From positions 186,001 through 250,000 of the forward strand of contig MU405239.1 in the NCBI GenBank assembly GCA_022836615.1: DNA of 64,000 bases, given 5' to 3'. Origin of the DNA: Annulohypoxylon bovei var. microspora. Lineage: Eukaryota; Ascomycota; Sordariomycetes; Xylariales; Hypoxylaceae. Below are positions 12,011 through 23,363 of this stretch, piece after piece (within the stretch, counting starts at the first letter, position 1; each line of letters starts with the position of its first letter). The position numbers were made by a program, and so were the translations under genes. The notes beneath the pieces were generated by a model. It made no database searches, was not told the origin of the DNA, and was given only the letters and a program-made list of their open reading frames with translations.

Positions 12011-14024
12011 CCTTCACCTCGTCTCGCTAGTTTATCGTACTAGGTACTAAAAAAAAAAAAGACCGGCCTCAATCCACTTGGGCTACTTAGACTAGGTAAC
12101 TTGGCCAATTATTCCTTGGTAGTACGAAATGGTGTTTTCAATTCTCTTGCAGAGAATAGATAGGAAGAGTGCATGAGAAGAGATTTAGTTAAAGAAATAT
12201 GGTTGGTGTTTGGATATATCTACATAATAAGAGGGCTGGTTGTGCTGATTTTGCTGGTTTTGCTGGTTTATGTGAGGCTGGGTGCCCAACCACCAACCAC
12301 CGTCGACAGACCGCGGAAGAGAATCCCAATCCCACCATAAAATACTTGAAACCGTACCTAGATAGCTTCAGACATGGTAAAATGTCAATGCTCCCCTCAT
12401 TCGCATATCATACCATACTTAATAGAGTCATATATGATATATGAAAACATACAATTCGCTGGTGCGACTGATGATAGTTCTTAATTAATGATGATGCATC
12501 TGCGAAGAATTGGATACCCAACCAGCGAGGGGCAGCAACAGAATGAGGATGGGAAATAGTGGAGACATAAATGGAGCTTGGGCCATTTGCGCGAGCTTGT
12601 CAAGCTTGTGTGGGGCACTCAGTCCGTCAGTTTAATAGGTACCTAGGTACTTCATAGCTTGGCAGGCACTTGAACCCATGTTCCCCTTTCCACCGTTCTT
12701 CCTTGTCAGCTTACATAACAAACACACCGCCGCTGCATGTGTCTTTAGAATCCATTTTCTCATGTCTTCATAGCAGTTTTTAACTTCAATTCTTATGAGC
12801 CTCCTAATAGATCATTAATCCAACAACAATTATGAGAAATCTCAACATGCTTACTACGACGACATGCCCCCTAAATGACACGTCATCCATTAGGTCTCTA
12901 ATATTGAAGAAGAAAAAAACGCTCTTAAATATATGCATGACAACTAAGCAGGTGGATATCAGCTGAGGGGGAAACCGGAGCCTTACTGATTACTCTTCAA
13001 GCTTCTAACACACGAGTTAGTTAGACAATGGTCCGGCTCTAGCGATAGAAAACTTCCGCTACTTCTGTCACCCTATTTAGACGCGCTATCTATGCGAGTA
13101 AGTTCGAAGTCTACCTAGGTAGGTAGTAATGAAGAAAGGGAGAGTATCCTTAGGATTAAATTTAATAGTAATGTGTTTGTTAAAGGCCGGTTTATTCTTC
13201 TCTCCTAGCGCAGAGTCATGCAGCTAGGGAGCTCAAGTCTTAACTTATGGGATAATAGACACCATCTCGCTCCCTTAAGGGATTCGATGCGTGGTCGAGG
13301 CGCTGTCTTTCACCTACCTAAGAAAACACAAATATACCAAGTATCGCAGCCTCACATGGGCGCTCATCATTCAGCCGCATCAAATCTTAACAACATCTTT
13401 GCGGAAGTCTATCAAGTCGGGGACTCGAAGTAATTTCTCTTCACAATCCAGTTTGGTAAACTTGATCTTCAGTAATTTACCTAGAAGAATGTGTCCTCGA
13501 TCCCATCAAGTATGGGACATATACTACCCACGGCAACATGTGCCGGGGACGCTGTTGATATATCGCGTGGAATCCTGATCGTTATGGCAATGGAATGGAT
13601 TGACACCAAATGTCGTGTGCTCAGCATTGGTCGTGCGACGTCCGCCTTCACTATAAGCCAGTCCGTCTAAGACAAAGTGATTTCGTAGGGATAGCTTAGT
13701 GAACCACATGCTAAGGATGCCACCAACTTTTGAGAAAACATATGTTCCCTTGCAATATTAAATCATTACAGCATGGCATTTTTGCACCCCAGAAGGTGTT
13801 CGGATCGGCAATACTGCCAGGCGCCGTATTCCAAAGCTGAAGCGCGTCTAGTCTTCTAGAATTCTCCTGGGTTGATATGGCAAAATAGTACATATAAATC
13901 CGATGGAAGATCCTGTCAGTTCTGTCATTCAAGCAAATCATCTGTTCTCAAATAGTAGGCAGGGAGCAGTAGAGTAGCGAGGGACTAGTCGAATTCGTCA
14001 AGTCATTGCTTTGGATCAACCAAG
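12011..14024. other. Divergent intergenic region
   Basis: About 2 kb between the divergent DUF3433 and Cys-rich genes; both promoters should lie here. No supported gene. Copies of the CCTAGGTAGG word occur at 12638-12652 and 13111-13126, and there is an A-run at 12049-12060. Frames at 13218-13941 are short and overlap on opposite strands. Confidence 0.5.
13111..13126. repeat. CTACCTAGGTAGGTAG word
   Basis: A typical copy of the window-wide palindromic word, upstream of the Cys-rich secreted protein gene. Confidence 0.7.
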
Positions 14025-16418
14025 ATGTTGAACCACCTCGTCCTTGTGGCTCTTATGCCGGCCATCATGGCAAAGCCCATCGCGTAAGTCCCTTCTTCTA
14101 GTTTGAGTTCTACCCTGTGATCTAACAAGACTAGCCAACGAAGCCAATCGGTTGTTCCTGCGGGTATGGGTGGCGTCATGTATCATAACAACATCCCGAC
14201 AGCTGCCGCCGAAGCCATGGATCTTAACTCATCATCAATGAAGAATGCCGCGGTCGAGGAAATCTCGGACATGGGAGCAGATATCCCACGTAACGTCAAG
14301 CAGAACGGCAACAAGGCAGCCTCGCAGACTCAAAATCTCGCCCGTGCCCCTGAGCCAACCGTGTTCGTCGCGCCGACGCAGGTGGTCGGTCGACAGATCA
14401 ACACCACCATGCTCAACGACATTTCCTCGCATGCCGTTTCTTTCGCAACAGGCATTACTGAATCCATCGCCGCTGGTCTTTCTAACTTGTCTCCTTCCAA
14501 GAGGGGAGAGGAGCCGGCCGCAGCAACTCACACCACCAATACCGTCAATACCGTCAATACCGCCAACGGAACCGCCACAGAGACGAAGAACTGCGACTGC
14601 ATCGGCCTCTGCTCCGACGTAGATGGCAAAGCTAAGCAGATGCAGTGCATAAAGGAATGCGCCCAGTCCTGCGACGGCGACGACGATTCTAAGAAGAAGG
14701 ACCCGGTCAAAAACCTACTAGGCTCTCTCGGCCTTAGAGAGATAACCCCGGCCCAGATCGAGCACGCGAAGAGACCCAAGCCCAAGCCCGTACACGTCAC
14801 CGCGGTGGCCAGCGAGGAAGCCTTCGAAGAGTGCATGGAGAAGTGCAGCACCCATAACTGCCAGCACTCCAGCGTCGGCCTCTCCATCGACCAGTGCGGT
14901 CAGACGTCATGCGAAGAGAGTTGCGCCAAGCACAGGAAGGGTAAGGCTGGTATGAAGATCACTAAGAAGGGACTCGAATTTGCCGACGACTATCCGGCCG
15001 CAAAACCGGCGCCTAAGCCGGCGCATAAAGCTCCTACGCACAAATCTGCGGCAGCCAAAGAAGAGGAAGAATGGGAAACCTGCATGGAAGGATGTAAGTC
15101 GCACAACTGCCAGCACACGGGTGTCGGCCTCGACACCGAGCAATGCGGTAAAACTTCGTGCGAGGAAGGATGTGCAAAGTTTAAGAAAGCCAAGCAGTTC
15201 GCGGCCGACAACATGATCCACACCAAGTACCTCCGGGCCGTCGACGCCTACCCGACCAAGAAACCGGAGCCCAAGCCGAAGCAGGATATGACCCTGAAAT
15301 TCAAGGAAGACGAAGAATTCGAAGCATGTGTGAAGAAGTGCCGAACTCACAACTGCCAACACACCGGCGTCGGCCTTGACACCGAGCAGTGCGGGGACAC
15401 CTCATGCGCGGATTCCTGCGCCATGTACAAGAAGGACAAGGCCGGTATGATCCACGGCAAGGTCCACCATGCCCGGGAACAGCTCGACTACCCAACAACT
15501 CCTATGCCACCCCCCAAGCACACGCCAAAGCCACAGGCACACCCAGAACACAAAGACGTCAAGTCCAGCGAGCACGAAGAATTTAAGGCGTGCATGAAGG
15601 ATTGCAAGACCCACAACTGCCAACACTCCAGCCCCGGCCTCTCCATCGACCCATGTAGCGACACATGGTGCGCCGATGCCTGCGTCAAGTACAAGAAGAA
15701 CGCGAAAGCCGGGAAGAAGATCATCCACAAGAAGCAGGTCCAGCCCGTTCCCCAGATCGAACCTCTGCCCGCTGTCCCGGCAGTAGCCCCTATCCCGGCA
15801 GTTCCTGCCGTCGCCCCCCTTCCAGCTGTTCCAGCAATTCCGGCAGTAGCGCCGCTCCCGGCCGTCGCTGCCGTCCCCAACGCAGCACCCGCACCCAACG
15901 TCGCAGTCGTGCCCAACAGACCGAGCGCAGCTGCCCCCGCAGGCCCAGCCGGTCCCGGCTCCCACCCCCCTCCGGACGGCCTAGTCGCCGCCAAGGCAGG
16001 CTCCGTGGACTTTGAATCCTGCATGAAGCAGTGCAAAACGCACAACTGCCAGCACACCGGCGTCGGTCTCGACACGGAGCAGTGCGGAGACACCTCTTGC
16101 GAAGACGCCTGCGCCTCGTACAGGGAGGCCGACTCTGCCGTCGTCGGAAAGAAGAAGGTCAAGTCGCCCGGCGCAAAGCTTGTCGCAAACCCATTTGCTG
16201 GCCCGCACACCCTCGCCGTGCCGAACATACACGAGGTGCCTGTTGCCGAAGGCTACGAGAACCAGGAGTTCGAGGAATGCGTGCACAAGTGCCGCACCCG
16301 CAACTGCCAGAAGACTGGTGTTGGCCTGGACACTGAGCAGTGCGGCGATACGTCATGCGAGGAGAAGTGCGTCAAGTATAAGGGCGACGCGGCTTTCCGT
16401 GCGCACGGCAAGGTGTAG
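14025..16418 (+). CDS. Secreted protein with six tandem six-cysteine modules
   Basis: Two exons, 14025-14083 and 14135-16418, with a GTAAGT donor and ACTAG acceptor around a 51-nt intron. The protein is 780 residues. Exon 1 encodes MLNHLVLVALMPAIMAKPIA, a clear signal peptide, which explains why the long second exon alone lacks one. Residues 30-170 are Ala/Thr/Asn-rich. A diverged Cys cluster starts near 173 (CDC...C...C...C). Six modules follow, from first to last Cys at 253-283, 336-366, 418-448, 506-536, 649-679 and 735-765. Each fits C-x3-C-x4-C-x11-C-x4-C-x3-C, with a conserved HNCQH...VGLDTEQCGDTSC core. Linkers are Lys/Pro-rich, and a Pro/Ala/Val repeat spans about 540-620. Even Cys numbers suit three disulfides per module, or metal binding with the two His. 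Dibasic Kex2 sites are not regularly placed, so a cleaved precursor is not supported. I do not recognise the family. Confidence 0.85.
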
Positions 16419-16936
16419 GCTATTTAGTTAGTCGGTTGATCCGCCGACGCCTTTCGATATTCCAGGTAAGCTGCCCCTCTGCGAAGAATACCTAGAGTAT
16501 GTATACTAACCATCCCCCAGACTTCGAGACAGCCCTGTCGCATTTATTGCTATCTTAAGATTGGGAGATAATCGGCCTGAAAACTCGAGTGTTTTTTCCA
16601 CAGTCGTTTTCTTCATGACTGACGAATCGGACGGGCGGATGAAATAATGAAAATTCGGCGACTTTTTCTTTTAAACCTCATAGCTTTCCAGTTTGCGATA
16701 TTGAACACGCTACACATTGCATGCTGGTGGTATACTTATAGGACTCTATGTTGTACTTGTAGTTTAGCTTTGCTTAATAATATCTGTCACCACTTGACCT
16801 TATTCGTACGATATTTTCGATCGGCTTCGTTTTTGTCGCTTGGTGCTTTATGTCTATCAATCCCTTCCCTCTTTTCCTTTTCACTTGTCGGGTCATCAAC
16901 GATTGTTTCCTCGCAGTATCTCAACCCCTATTCCCC
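16419..16936. other. Convergent 3' spacer
   Basis: 518 bp between the 3' ends of the Cys-rich gene and ADE1. T-rich, with no supported gene; it probably holds both 3' untranslated regions and poly(A) sites. Confidence 0.5.
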
Positions 16937-17863
16937 CTAACCCTGCAAGGCTTCCTCCAGCGTCTTCCCCGTCAACCTCCTGAAAACCTCCGCATATCTC
17001 TCCCCGGTCGCCCTCAACACGTCCTCCGGCACCTGCACCCCCTCCTTGCCCTTGAGCCCGTTCTCCGTCAACCAATTCCGCAAGAACTGCTTATCGAAGC
17101 TCTCCTGGTCGCGGCCCGGCTCGTACTTATCCTTCGGCCACATGCGCGAGGAGTCGCTCGTCAGCACCTCATCAACCAGCACAACCTCATCCGTCTCTTC
17201 ATCGAGCCCAAACTCGAACTTCGTATCTGCGATGATGATGCCGCGCTCGGCCGCGTACTCCTGACCCGCGCGGAAGATTTTTAACGCCAGGTCCTCGATG
17301 CGGGACGCGTACTTGTCTCCCACAATCTCGGCGGCGCGCTCGCGCGATATGTTCTCGTCGTGCTGGCCCAGCGGCGCCTTGGTGCTGGGGGTGTAGATTG
17401 GGCCGCCGGGGACGGCGTCGCACTCGCGCAGGCCGGGGGGTAGGGGGGTGCCGTGCACGGTGCCTTTCGCGCTATACTCCTTCCACGCGGAGCCCGTGAC
17501 GTAGCCGCGGACGATGGCCTCGAGCGGGAACACCTTCAGCCTGCGGACCTGCATGCTGCGGCCGCGGATGAGCCTCGCCTCGTCGGGCGACACGCCAGCC
17601 GGGACGGCGGTGGTCAGGAAGTGCGTCCTGAGGCCGGGCACGCGCTCGGCGAGCACGCTGAACCAGTGCGCCGACTGCAGGGTCAGCAGCGCGCCCTTGT
17701 GAGGCACGCCGTTCTGCATGACCACGTCGTAGGCCGAGATGCGGTCCGTGGTCACGAAGAGCAGCGTCTTGTCGTCGACGCTGTACAGGTCGCGCACCTT
17801 GCCCTCCGCCAGCTTGGGCAGTGACGTCAGCGTGATTTCTGTGAGCACTTCGCTGGACCCCAT
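16937..17863 (-). CDS. ADE1: Phosphoribosylaminoimidazole-succinocarboxamide synthase (SAICAR synthase)
   Basis: An intronless gene of 308 residues, the normal length for monofunctional SAICAR synthases. It catalyses ATP-dependent condensation of CAIR with aspartate to SAICAR in de novo purine synthesis, in the cytosol. Family hallmarks are visible in order: an N-terminal EGKVRDLY nucleotide-binding loop (about 19-26), TTDRISAYDVV (about 38-48), GVPHKGALL, VRGYVTGSAWKEY (about 118-130), STKAPLGQHDENIS (about 159-172), and IADTKFEFG plus VLVDEVLTSDSSRMWP towards the C-terminus. Coding GC is markedly higher than the flanks. It is convergent with the Cys-rich gene. The assignment is secure; the symbol follows the yeast name. 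Confidence 0.97.
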   Translation of the reverse strand: MGSSEVLTEITLTSLPKLAEGKVRDLYSVDDKTLLFVTTDRISAYDVVMQNGVPHKGALLTLQSAHWFSVLAERVPGLRTHFLTTAVPAGVSPDEARLIRGRSMQVRRLKVFPLEAIVRGYVTGSAWKEYSAKGTVHGTPLPPGLRECDAVPGGPIYTPSTKAPLGQHDENISRERAAEIVGDKYASRIEDLALKIFRAGQEYAAERGIIIADTKFEFGLDEETDEVVLVDEVLTSDSSRMWPKDKYEPGRDQESFDKQFLRNWLTENGLKGKEGVQVPEDVLRATGERYAEVFRRLTGKTLEEALQG

Positions 17864-19916
17864 CTTGAATTCTATTCCCTTTCCTGTTTCTCAGTTATAG
17901 TTATAGTAATAATTATACTACGTGTAAAATCATATATGATGATCTTCGAAATGTGTATAATATGGTAGTCCGATAGACTTAGACTTAGACTTAGACTTAG
18001 ATGATTGGTGAGCTGTTTTTAGGTTTCCCCAGATGATGAAATAGTGTATTTTCATGACGGGAAGGAAAACTTTGCTGGGGCTAAATCGGAGCAAACCGGC
18101 GATTTTTTAATCAATTGTGACTACCCTAAACATAATGAGTGAATATTGAGCTTTACCAAACGAGTCTATAAAATTCCTAGAAAAACATGTGATTACACAC
18201 ATCATTCTCGAATTTGAGCCTGTAACTGCGAATCGAATGACCGAGACCGAGACTTCCATCTCCAAACATCTACCTATCAATCTTATTAGGTAAGCTAATT
18301 TTGCTCTCTTTTGATAGGAGGTTCAATTTTCTACGATATGTGCTTTTAATGCGGAAAGGGGGGTCGCTATTTTCATATTTTTTTCGACTCCAAGAATCCT
18401 AGTCTCAAGAGGGCGATGCCGTTGACAGCATCTTAATATGCCGAACTCTTCATGTTACATGATCAACAATTGAAAACTAGATGATCCGACTGTCGTCTTT
18501 CATATGATTACAATAAATCCATCTATCTAGTCCAGCGGGAGTCCTAGCTAGTAGTCTGGGGGCCGGCAGCCGAAATAGGGTCGAGCTATCCAGCCACCGC
18601 CTCTAAACTTCAGGCATCTGCTGTGGGGGAGGGTATGGACGGTGTCCTTACGCTATGGCGTCACTAGCCAAACCTATCGATGCTCTCAACGAGGCCACAG
18701 CTCTTCTAGACCCTATACTATCAGCGGGCAGTGAATGGCCGACAAGCATGGGGAAATTTTATATCAAGGGCGAGCATTATAGCTGCTAAAAGAGAAAGGA
18801 GAAGAAACATAGCTGTCAAAACACACGTGGAATAAGTCGACATTCAGACTCGAGATGCATGATACCGCCATGACGGCTGAGCGCATCGCAATATTTGTCA
18901 GGGCATATGAGCCCTCCAATCACCACGCTCAGAGAGCCGTGTAACGTTCGATGGGCTTCGTCGGATTATACGGTATTCGACGAGTTCTCTAGTCTCCATG
19001 AACGCGTTAGTTTACATTGGTATCAATTATATCAATTGTAATTTGAAAACCTGCGTTCTCTACAGCTAATGACTTACCTAGGTAGGTAGTTTCGTTACCT
19101 ATCCACGGTTATATCCAGCAACCCCTCAAGAAAATGAAGTATTGCTAATTAACTAGGTAGTCACGAATCAAGAAAACGACAGAAGCAAACTAATGGGTTG
19201 CAATGTCAAGGTAAATTGAACGAATGACAACCAAGACCGAACCAGTTGTAAACAAAAATCAGAAACCATAGCCAAACGCCAACAGAAAATCCCAAAACGC
19301 CAACGCAAAACCAGATACCCAAAGAAAGACAAAACCTCCAAACTCCAGAAACAAAATCAAACCCAAGAACTAAATACAAAAAGAGACAAACAAGCCAAAA
19401 ACGATCAAGCCCCAAAACCCTCAATCAAACCCCCAAATCCAGCCCCACATCTCCTGCCTGCCACGGTGCCACCATCACGCCCGTACCACCCGTACCGCCC
19501 GTACCATCCTACTCCCGGTTTTGCAGTGCCCTAGAAACGAGTGACGCCCAGACTCAAATGTAAGGACATAAGAAAAGAAAAGAAAAAGAATGTGACCTGA
19601 ACTATTGGACCAGGAAGGGAGGAGAAGGATTGAATCGGGCATGAGAAGAAAAAGAGAGACGAACGATGGAAAATGAACGAATAGAAAGTACTCAAAAACT
19701 ACGAGTCATCTGGCCAAAAAAAGCGTCCAACTATGGAACACCAATGCAACTCAGACTGAAAAAAAGGAAAACCCGGACCTACCTAACACGGGCACTGCAA
19801 AACCATCTCGCTAAACGCATACGTAAACGAACGACCGAACGTGGGAACTAAATAGAATTGGTTAGTATGAGAAATCAACATAGGAAATGGATGAATGTAC
19901 TTAAAGAACGTATTGT
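17864..19916. other. Intergenic region with a strand-asymmetric block
   Basis: About 2 kb with no supported gene. The end next to ADE1 holds its promoter and a TAGACT tandem repeat (17974-18001). A CCTAGGTAGG word lies at 19075-19088. From about 19200 to 19870 the plus strand is strongly A/C-rich and poor in T, and this lies at the 3' side of the minus-strand repeat-protein gene. A 72-codon hydrophobic frame at 19206-19424 is a product of this skew rather than a credible gene. Confidence 0.5.
17974..18001 (+). repeat. Short tandem repeat, TAGACT x4.5
   Basis: Four and a half perfect copies of TAGACT, about 110 bp upstream of the ADE1 start codon. Confidence 0.8.
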
Positions 19917-22900
19917 CTAGCCGGAGAACCAAGCATATGCGAGACCAGCCCCGACAGCCGCAGCTGTGACAGCAACACAAGCCAGTGACTTCCAACCGAA
20001 TCCGGATTCTCGACATGACTCTTCTGGAGACTGCCATGGTTGCATTACGGTAGCTGATGGTAGCTCGCGTCTAGCAGTGGAGCTGGGAGAGGCGACGGAC
20101 GATATCTGCGCCACAGCAAGTGGCACTTCTGCCGAAGGCTGTTGAGCCTCTCTAAGCGAACGGAAGTGCTGCTGAGGAGTCGAAGTGATACCGTAGACCT
20201 TTTGAAATTGGTCACTAAGATCGAACGAATCACTACAATCGGAATCGGAATCGGCGTCATCGGTGCCATTGTCGTACAATCCCATTTGTCGAGCCTCTTC
20301 TTGTCTAGTATAGAACCTGAACGTAAGATCGGTCCATTTACGAGTGTCTAGGTCTATCCAAGATGAAAACTCCTCTGGCGGCTGTGAAAGAGTGGACGCC
20401 TCGGCAACAGGTGCGGGTAGAGTGAGCACGTCCGGAACAGACTCTGGAAGAGTAGGCATGTCTGGAGCAGGCTCTGAGTTACTGGGAATGCCTAGAACCG
20501 ACGATGAAATAGTGAACATATCCGGAACAGGCACCGAAAGAATAGATGCGTCTGGAACAGACTCTTGGAGAGTAGGCGTGCCTGGAACAGATACCGGAAC
20601 AGGAGAGACATCTAGAATAGATGCTGAAGGAATGGACACGCCTGGAACAAGCACTGAAATAATGGACACATCTGGAATAGACGTTGAAGGAACGGGTGCG
20701 TCTGGACGAGATGGTGCACGGTCGGAAACACTCTCGGAAAGGCTGTTGTGAGTACTTTTCTCTTCCGTTTGCCGTTGTTGACGATCATTATTGCCACCAG
20801 TGCAAAGCTGAAGCAAATCAGACATGTCGACTGACGAAAGCTCAAGCAAAGAAGACATGCCAACTGATCCAGAACCGTTAGATACAGGGCGGCTGGGTTC
20901 AGAATGGTTAGGTTCAGAGCGGATGGATCCAGAGCGGTTAGATCCAGAATGGCTAGATCTAGAACGAATGGATCCAGAATCGGTAGGTACAGGATCAGAA
21001 ACGCTCTCAGGAGAGCTGTTGCGAAGACTTTTCTCTTCTGTCTGTTGTTGTTGACCATCATTGTTGCCACCGGTGCAACGCTTAAGCAAATCAGACATGT
21101 CGACTGACGAAAGGTCGAGCAAATCAGACATGCCGGCTGATCCAGAACCATTAGACCCAGAACGGGTGGGTTCAGGATGGTTAGGTTCAGAGCGGATGGA
21201 TTCAGAACGAATAGATCCAGAACGGTTAGATCCAGGACGGCTAGTTGTAGAGCGGTTGGATCTAGAACGAATGGACCCAGAATCGTTAGGCACAGGATCA
21301 GAAACGCTCTCAGGAGAGCTGTTGCGAAGACTTTTCTCTTCTGTCTGTTGAAGTTGTTGTTGACTACCATTGTTGCCACCGGTGCAACGCTTAAGCAAAT
21401 CAGACATATCGACTGAGGAAAGGTCAAGCAAAGAAGACATGCCGACTGATCCAGAACCATGAGATCTAGAACGAACGGATCCAGAACGGCTAGATTTAGA
21501 TCGGATGCGTTCAGAACAGTTATGATCAGAATGAATTGATCCGGAACGGTTGGGTTCAGAACGAATGGATCCAGCACGAATGGATCCAGAATGGTTCGAC
21601 TCAGAATGATTAGATCCAGAGCGACTTGATCCAGGATAATAAATTTCGGCTAGAAAGTCAACTGTAGCAAGACTTGATACGGTCGAGGTGTTGTCATTTG
21701 GTTTGAACTGCTTCCTTCTGGCCGCCTCTCTTTCTCGGTCCTTCTCGCCGTCGATATACATCTGGAGCAAGGTGGGGGACCATGGGTGATCGTCTATCAG
21801 GACCCAAGTGGACAAGTCTTCGGACTTTGAATCAGTTGGTTTATTCGAAGAGGATGATGGTAGAAAGTCCTCGAGGCGAATAGGAATAGTTGAAAATCCT
21901 TCTGCTTCCTTGCGTTCTACTGATCTACGTTCTGCTGACTTACGTTCTGCTGAATCAGAGGCACGGGTTCGCTGAGGCTTCATTGCGAGAACCTCCCTGA
22001 GCCGGTCTCTGATATGTGGAGGGTAACGGGCGAACGGATCGTTGGCGGGCCAATCTTCAGTTTGGTACGTGACATCTTCAATTGTCCCGGATGGAGAGTC
22101 CCACTCGGACCAGGTCCAGTTGTGGCGATCTATCTCAGACTTGAACATGCGTGGTGACCAGTGCAAAGGTTGGTCGTCCAAGTAGGGGTTCTTGAATGGG
22201 GTGTAAATAGACGGCGAACAGACAGTGCTTGGTTTCGGTGTTGACTCGACGACAGGCGAGCTAGCAACACGTTTAGGCGTACTAGCTTCGACTGTTGGCT
22301 GGTCGATGATAGGCGAGTTAGCAACGCTAGGCGTGCTTTGTTCGACTGCTGGCTCATCGATGACAGGCGAGCTAGTCATGCGATCAAGAATACTAGGTTC
22401 GACTGTTTGCTCATCGAAGACAGACGAACTAGTGACGCGTTCAAGCGTACTTGGTTCGACTGTTGGTTCATCGAAGATAGACGAGCTAGTTACGCGTTCA
22501 GGCATACTTGGTTCGACTGCTGCCGGCTCATTGACAATAGGCGTCTGCTGTTCAACTTGGTCTACCAACGAATCGGCAGCAACTGGCTTCGCCTTTTCTA
22601 GGCCAGCACGTCTGCTTATTCGTGGTTTCTGGGCTCTGACACCCATCGTTCTTCCGAAATTGGGGTTGATCCTAACTACGCGCAAGCCATCCTTCATACG
22701 AGAAGCTATAGTACGAAGTTAGTATGGGCATTGGAATACTACCGTATGAAATTGAATAAACAGAAATATTCGTCGCCTGATGGGTAACAAGGAGCAGGGC
22801 GTCGTGGATTGCAAGGAGAGGAAAGGGGACGATAGGGGAGCGAGGAGAATATTGAAGACAAAGAAGACAAACTACTTACGAGTGACTTGGTGGCCACACC

Positions 22901-23363
22901 ATTTGGCTGGGAGTAACATCTTCACTTTAGTACACTCGGGGCATAGAGCCGGAGCCCTTGGGGTCACTTGACGTTCAATGCCCTTGGCAGCTAGAAGAGA
23001 AGTTAAGGGGCTAGGGCGTGATTCCCGTCTTCTTTCACGGGCACCCTTGCTATCCTTGATAGGCGAGACGAAGTACTTAGTAGTGGGAGTTCGAGGGGTA
23101 GAGGGGAAGGAGCCACAAGGAGAGAAAGGGGAACGGATAGGGGAAAAGACAGGAGACTGAATGGGCGATGGAATGTAACCCATAAGCGGAGAATCAGAAC
23201 TACTGATTGCGGCAGCCTCGTCCACTGGACGGCCACGGAACGGATGAGGAGGAAGACGAGGGCGAGGAGGAGGAGTGGAGGGAGCAATAGGGGGTGTGTG
23301 GGACCTAGTTAGCCCACGACTGCAAGCAGCCGACATTTGTGTAGAGTTGAGTGATCGAGACAT
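19917..23363 (-). CDS. Ser-rich, tandem-repeat, tail-anchored hypothetical protein
   Basis: Two exons, 23363-22880 and 22705-19917, joined by a GTAAGT donor and TACTAAC...ATAG acceptor across a 174-nt intron. The product is 1090 residues. Exon 1 is Pro/Ser-rich and ends in CPECTKVKMLLPAKWCGHQV, a Cys/His pattern that could bind zinc. About residues 190-290 hold six or so copies of a ~22-residue unit of the type VTSSSxFDExTVEPSxLER. Around 460-820 lie R-S-G-S/S-E-P-N-H-S dipeptide-like tracts interleaved with three copies of a ~95-residue unit with core SSVDMSDLLKRCTGGNN. A Pro/Val/Asp repeat (SVPDxSxL) follows. The last ~25 residues, SLACVAVTAAAVGAGLAYAW, form one hydrophobic helix ending almost at the stop, which suggests a tail-anchored membrane protein. 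Function unknown. The near-identical repeats suggest length variation between strains. Confidence 0.8.

Noticed and set aside
14235..16356. Several long antisense and alternate-frame ORFs over the Cys-rich gene
   Set aside because: Shadows of a GC-rich, repetitive coding frame; their Cys, Arg and Gly content mirrors the repeats.
14025..16418. Fungal RiPP-type precursor (repeated cores cut by Kex2)
   Set aside because: Modules are long and Cys-rich, and Lys-Arg sites are not regularly spaced between them; no tailoring genes nearby.
19206..19424. 72-codon hydrophobic ORF resembling a membrane protein
   Set aside because: It arises from the T/G-rich minus strand of a skewed non-coding block; no start context or homologous pattern.
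20344..21577. Long ORFs in other frames over the Ser-rich repeats
   Set aside because: Generated by the tandem repeats in the real frame; repeat periodicity matches exactly.
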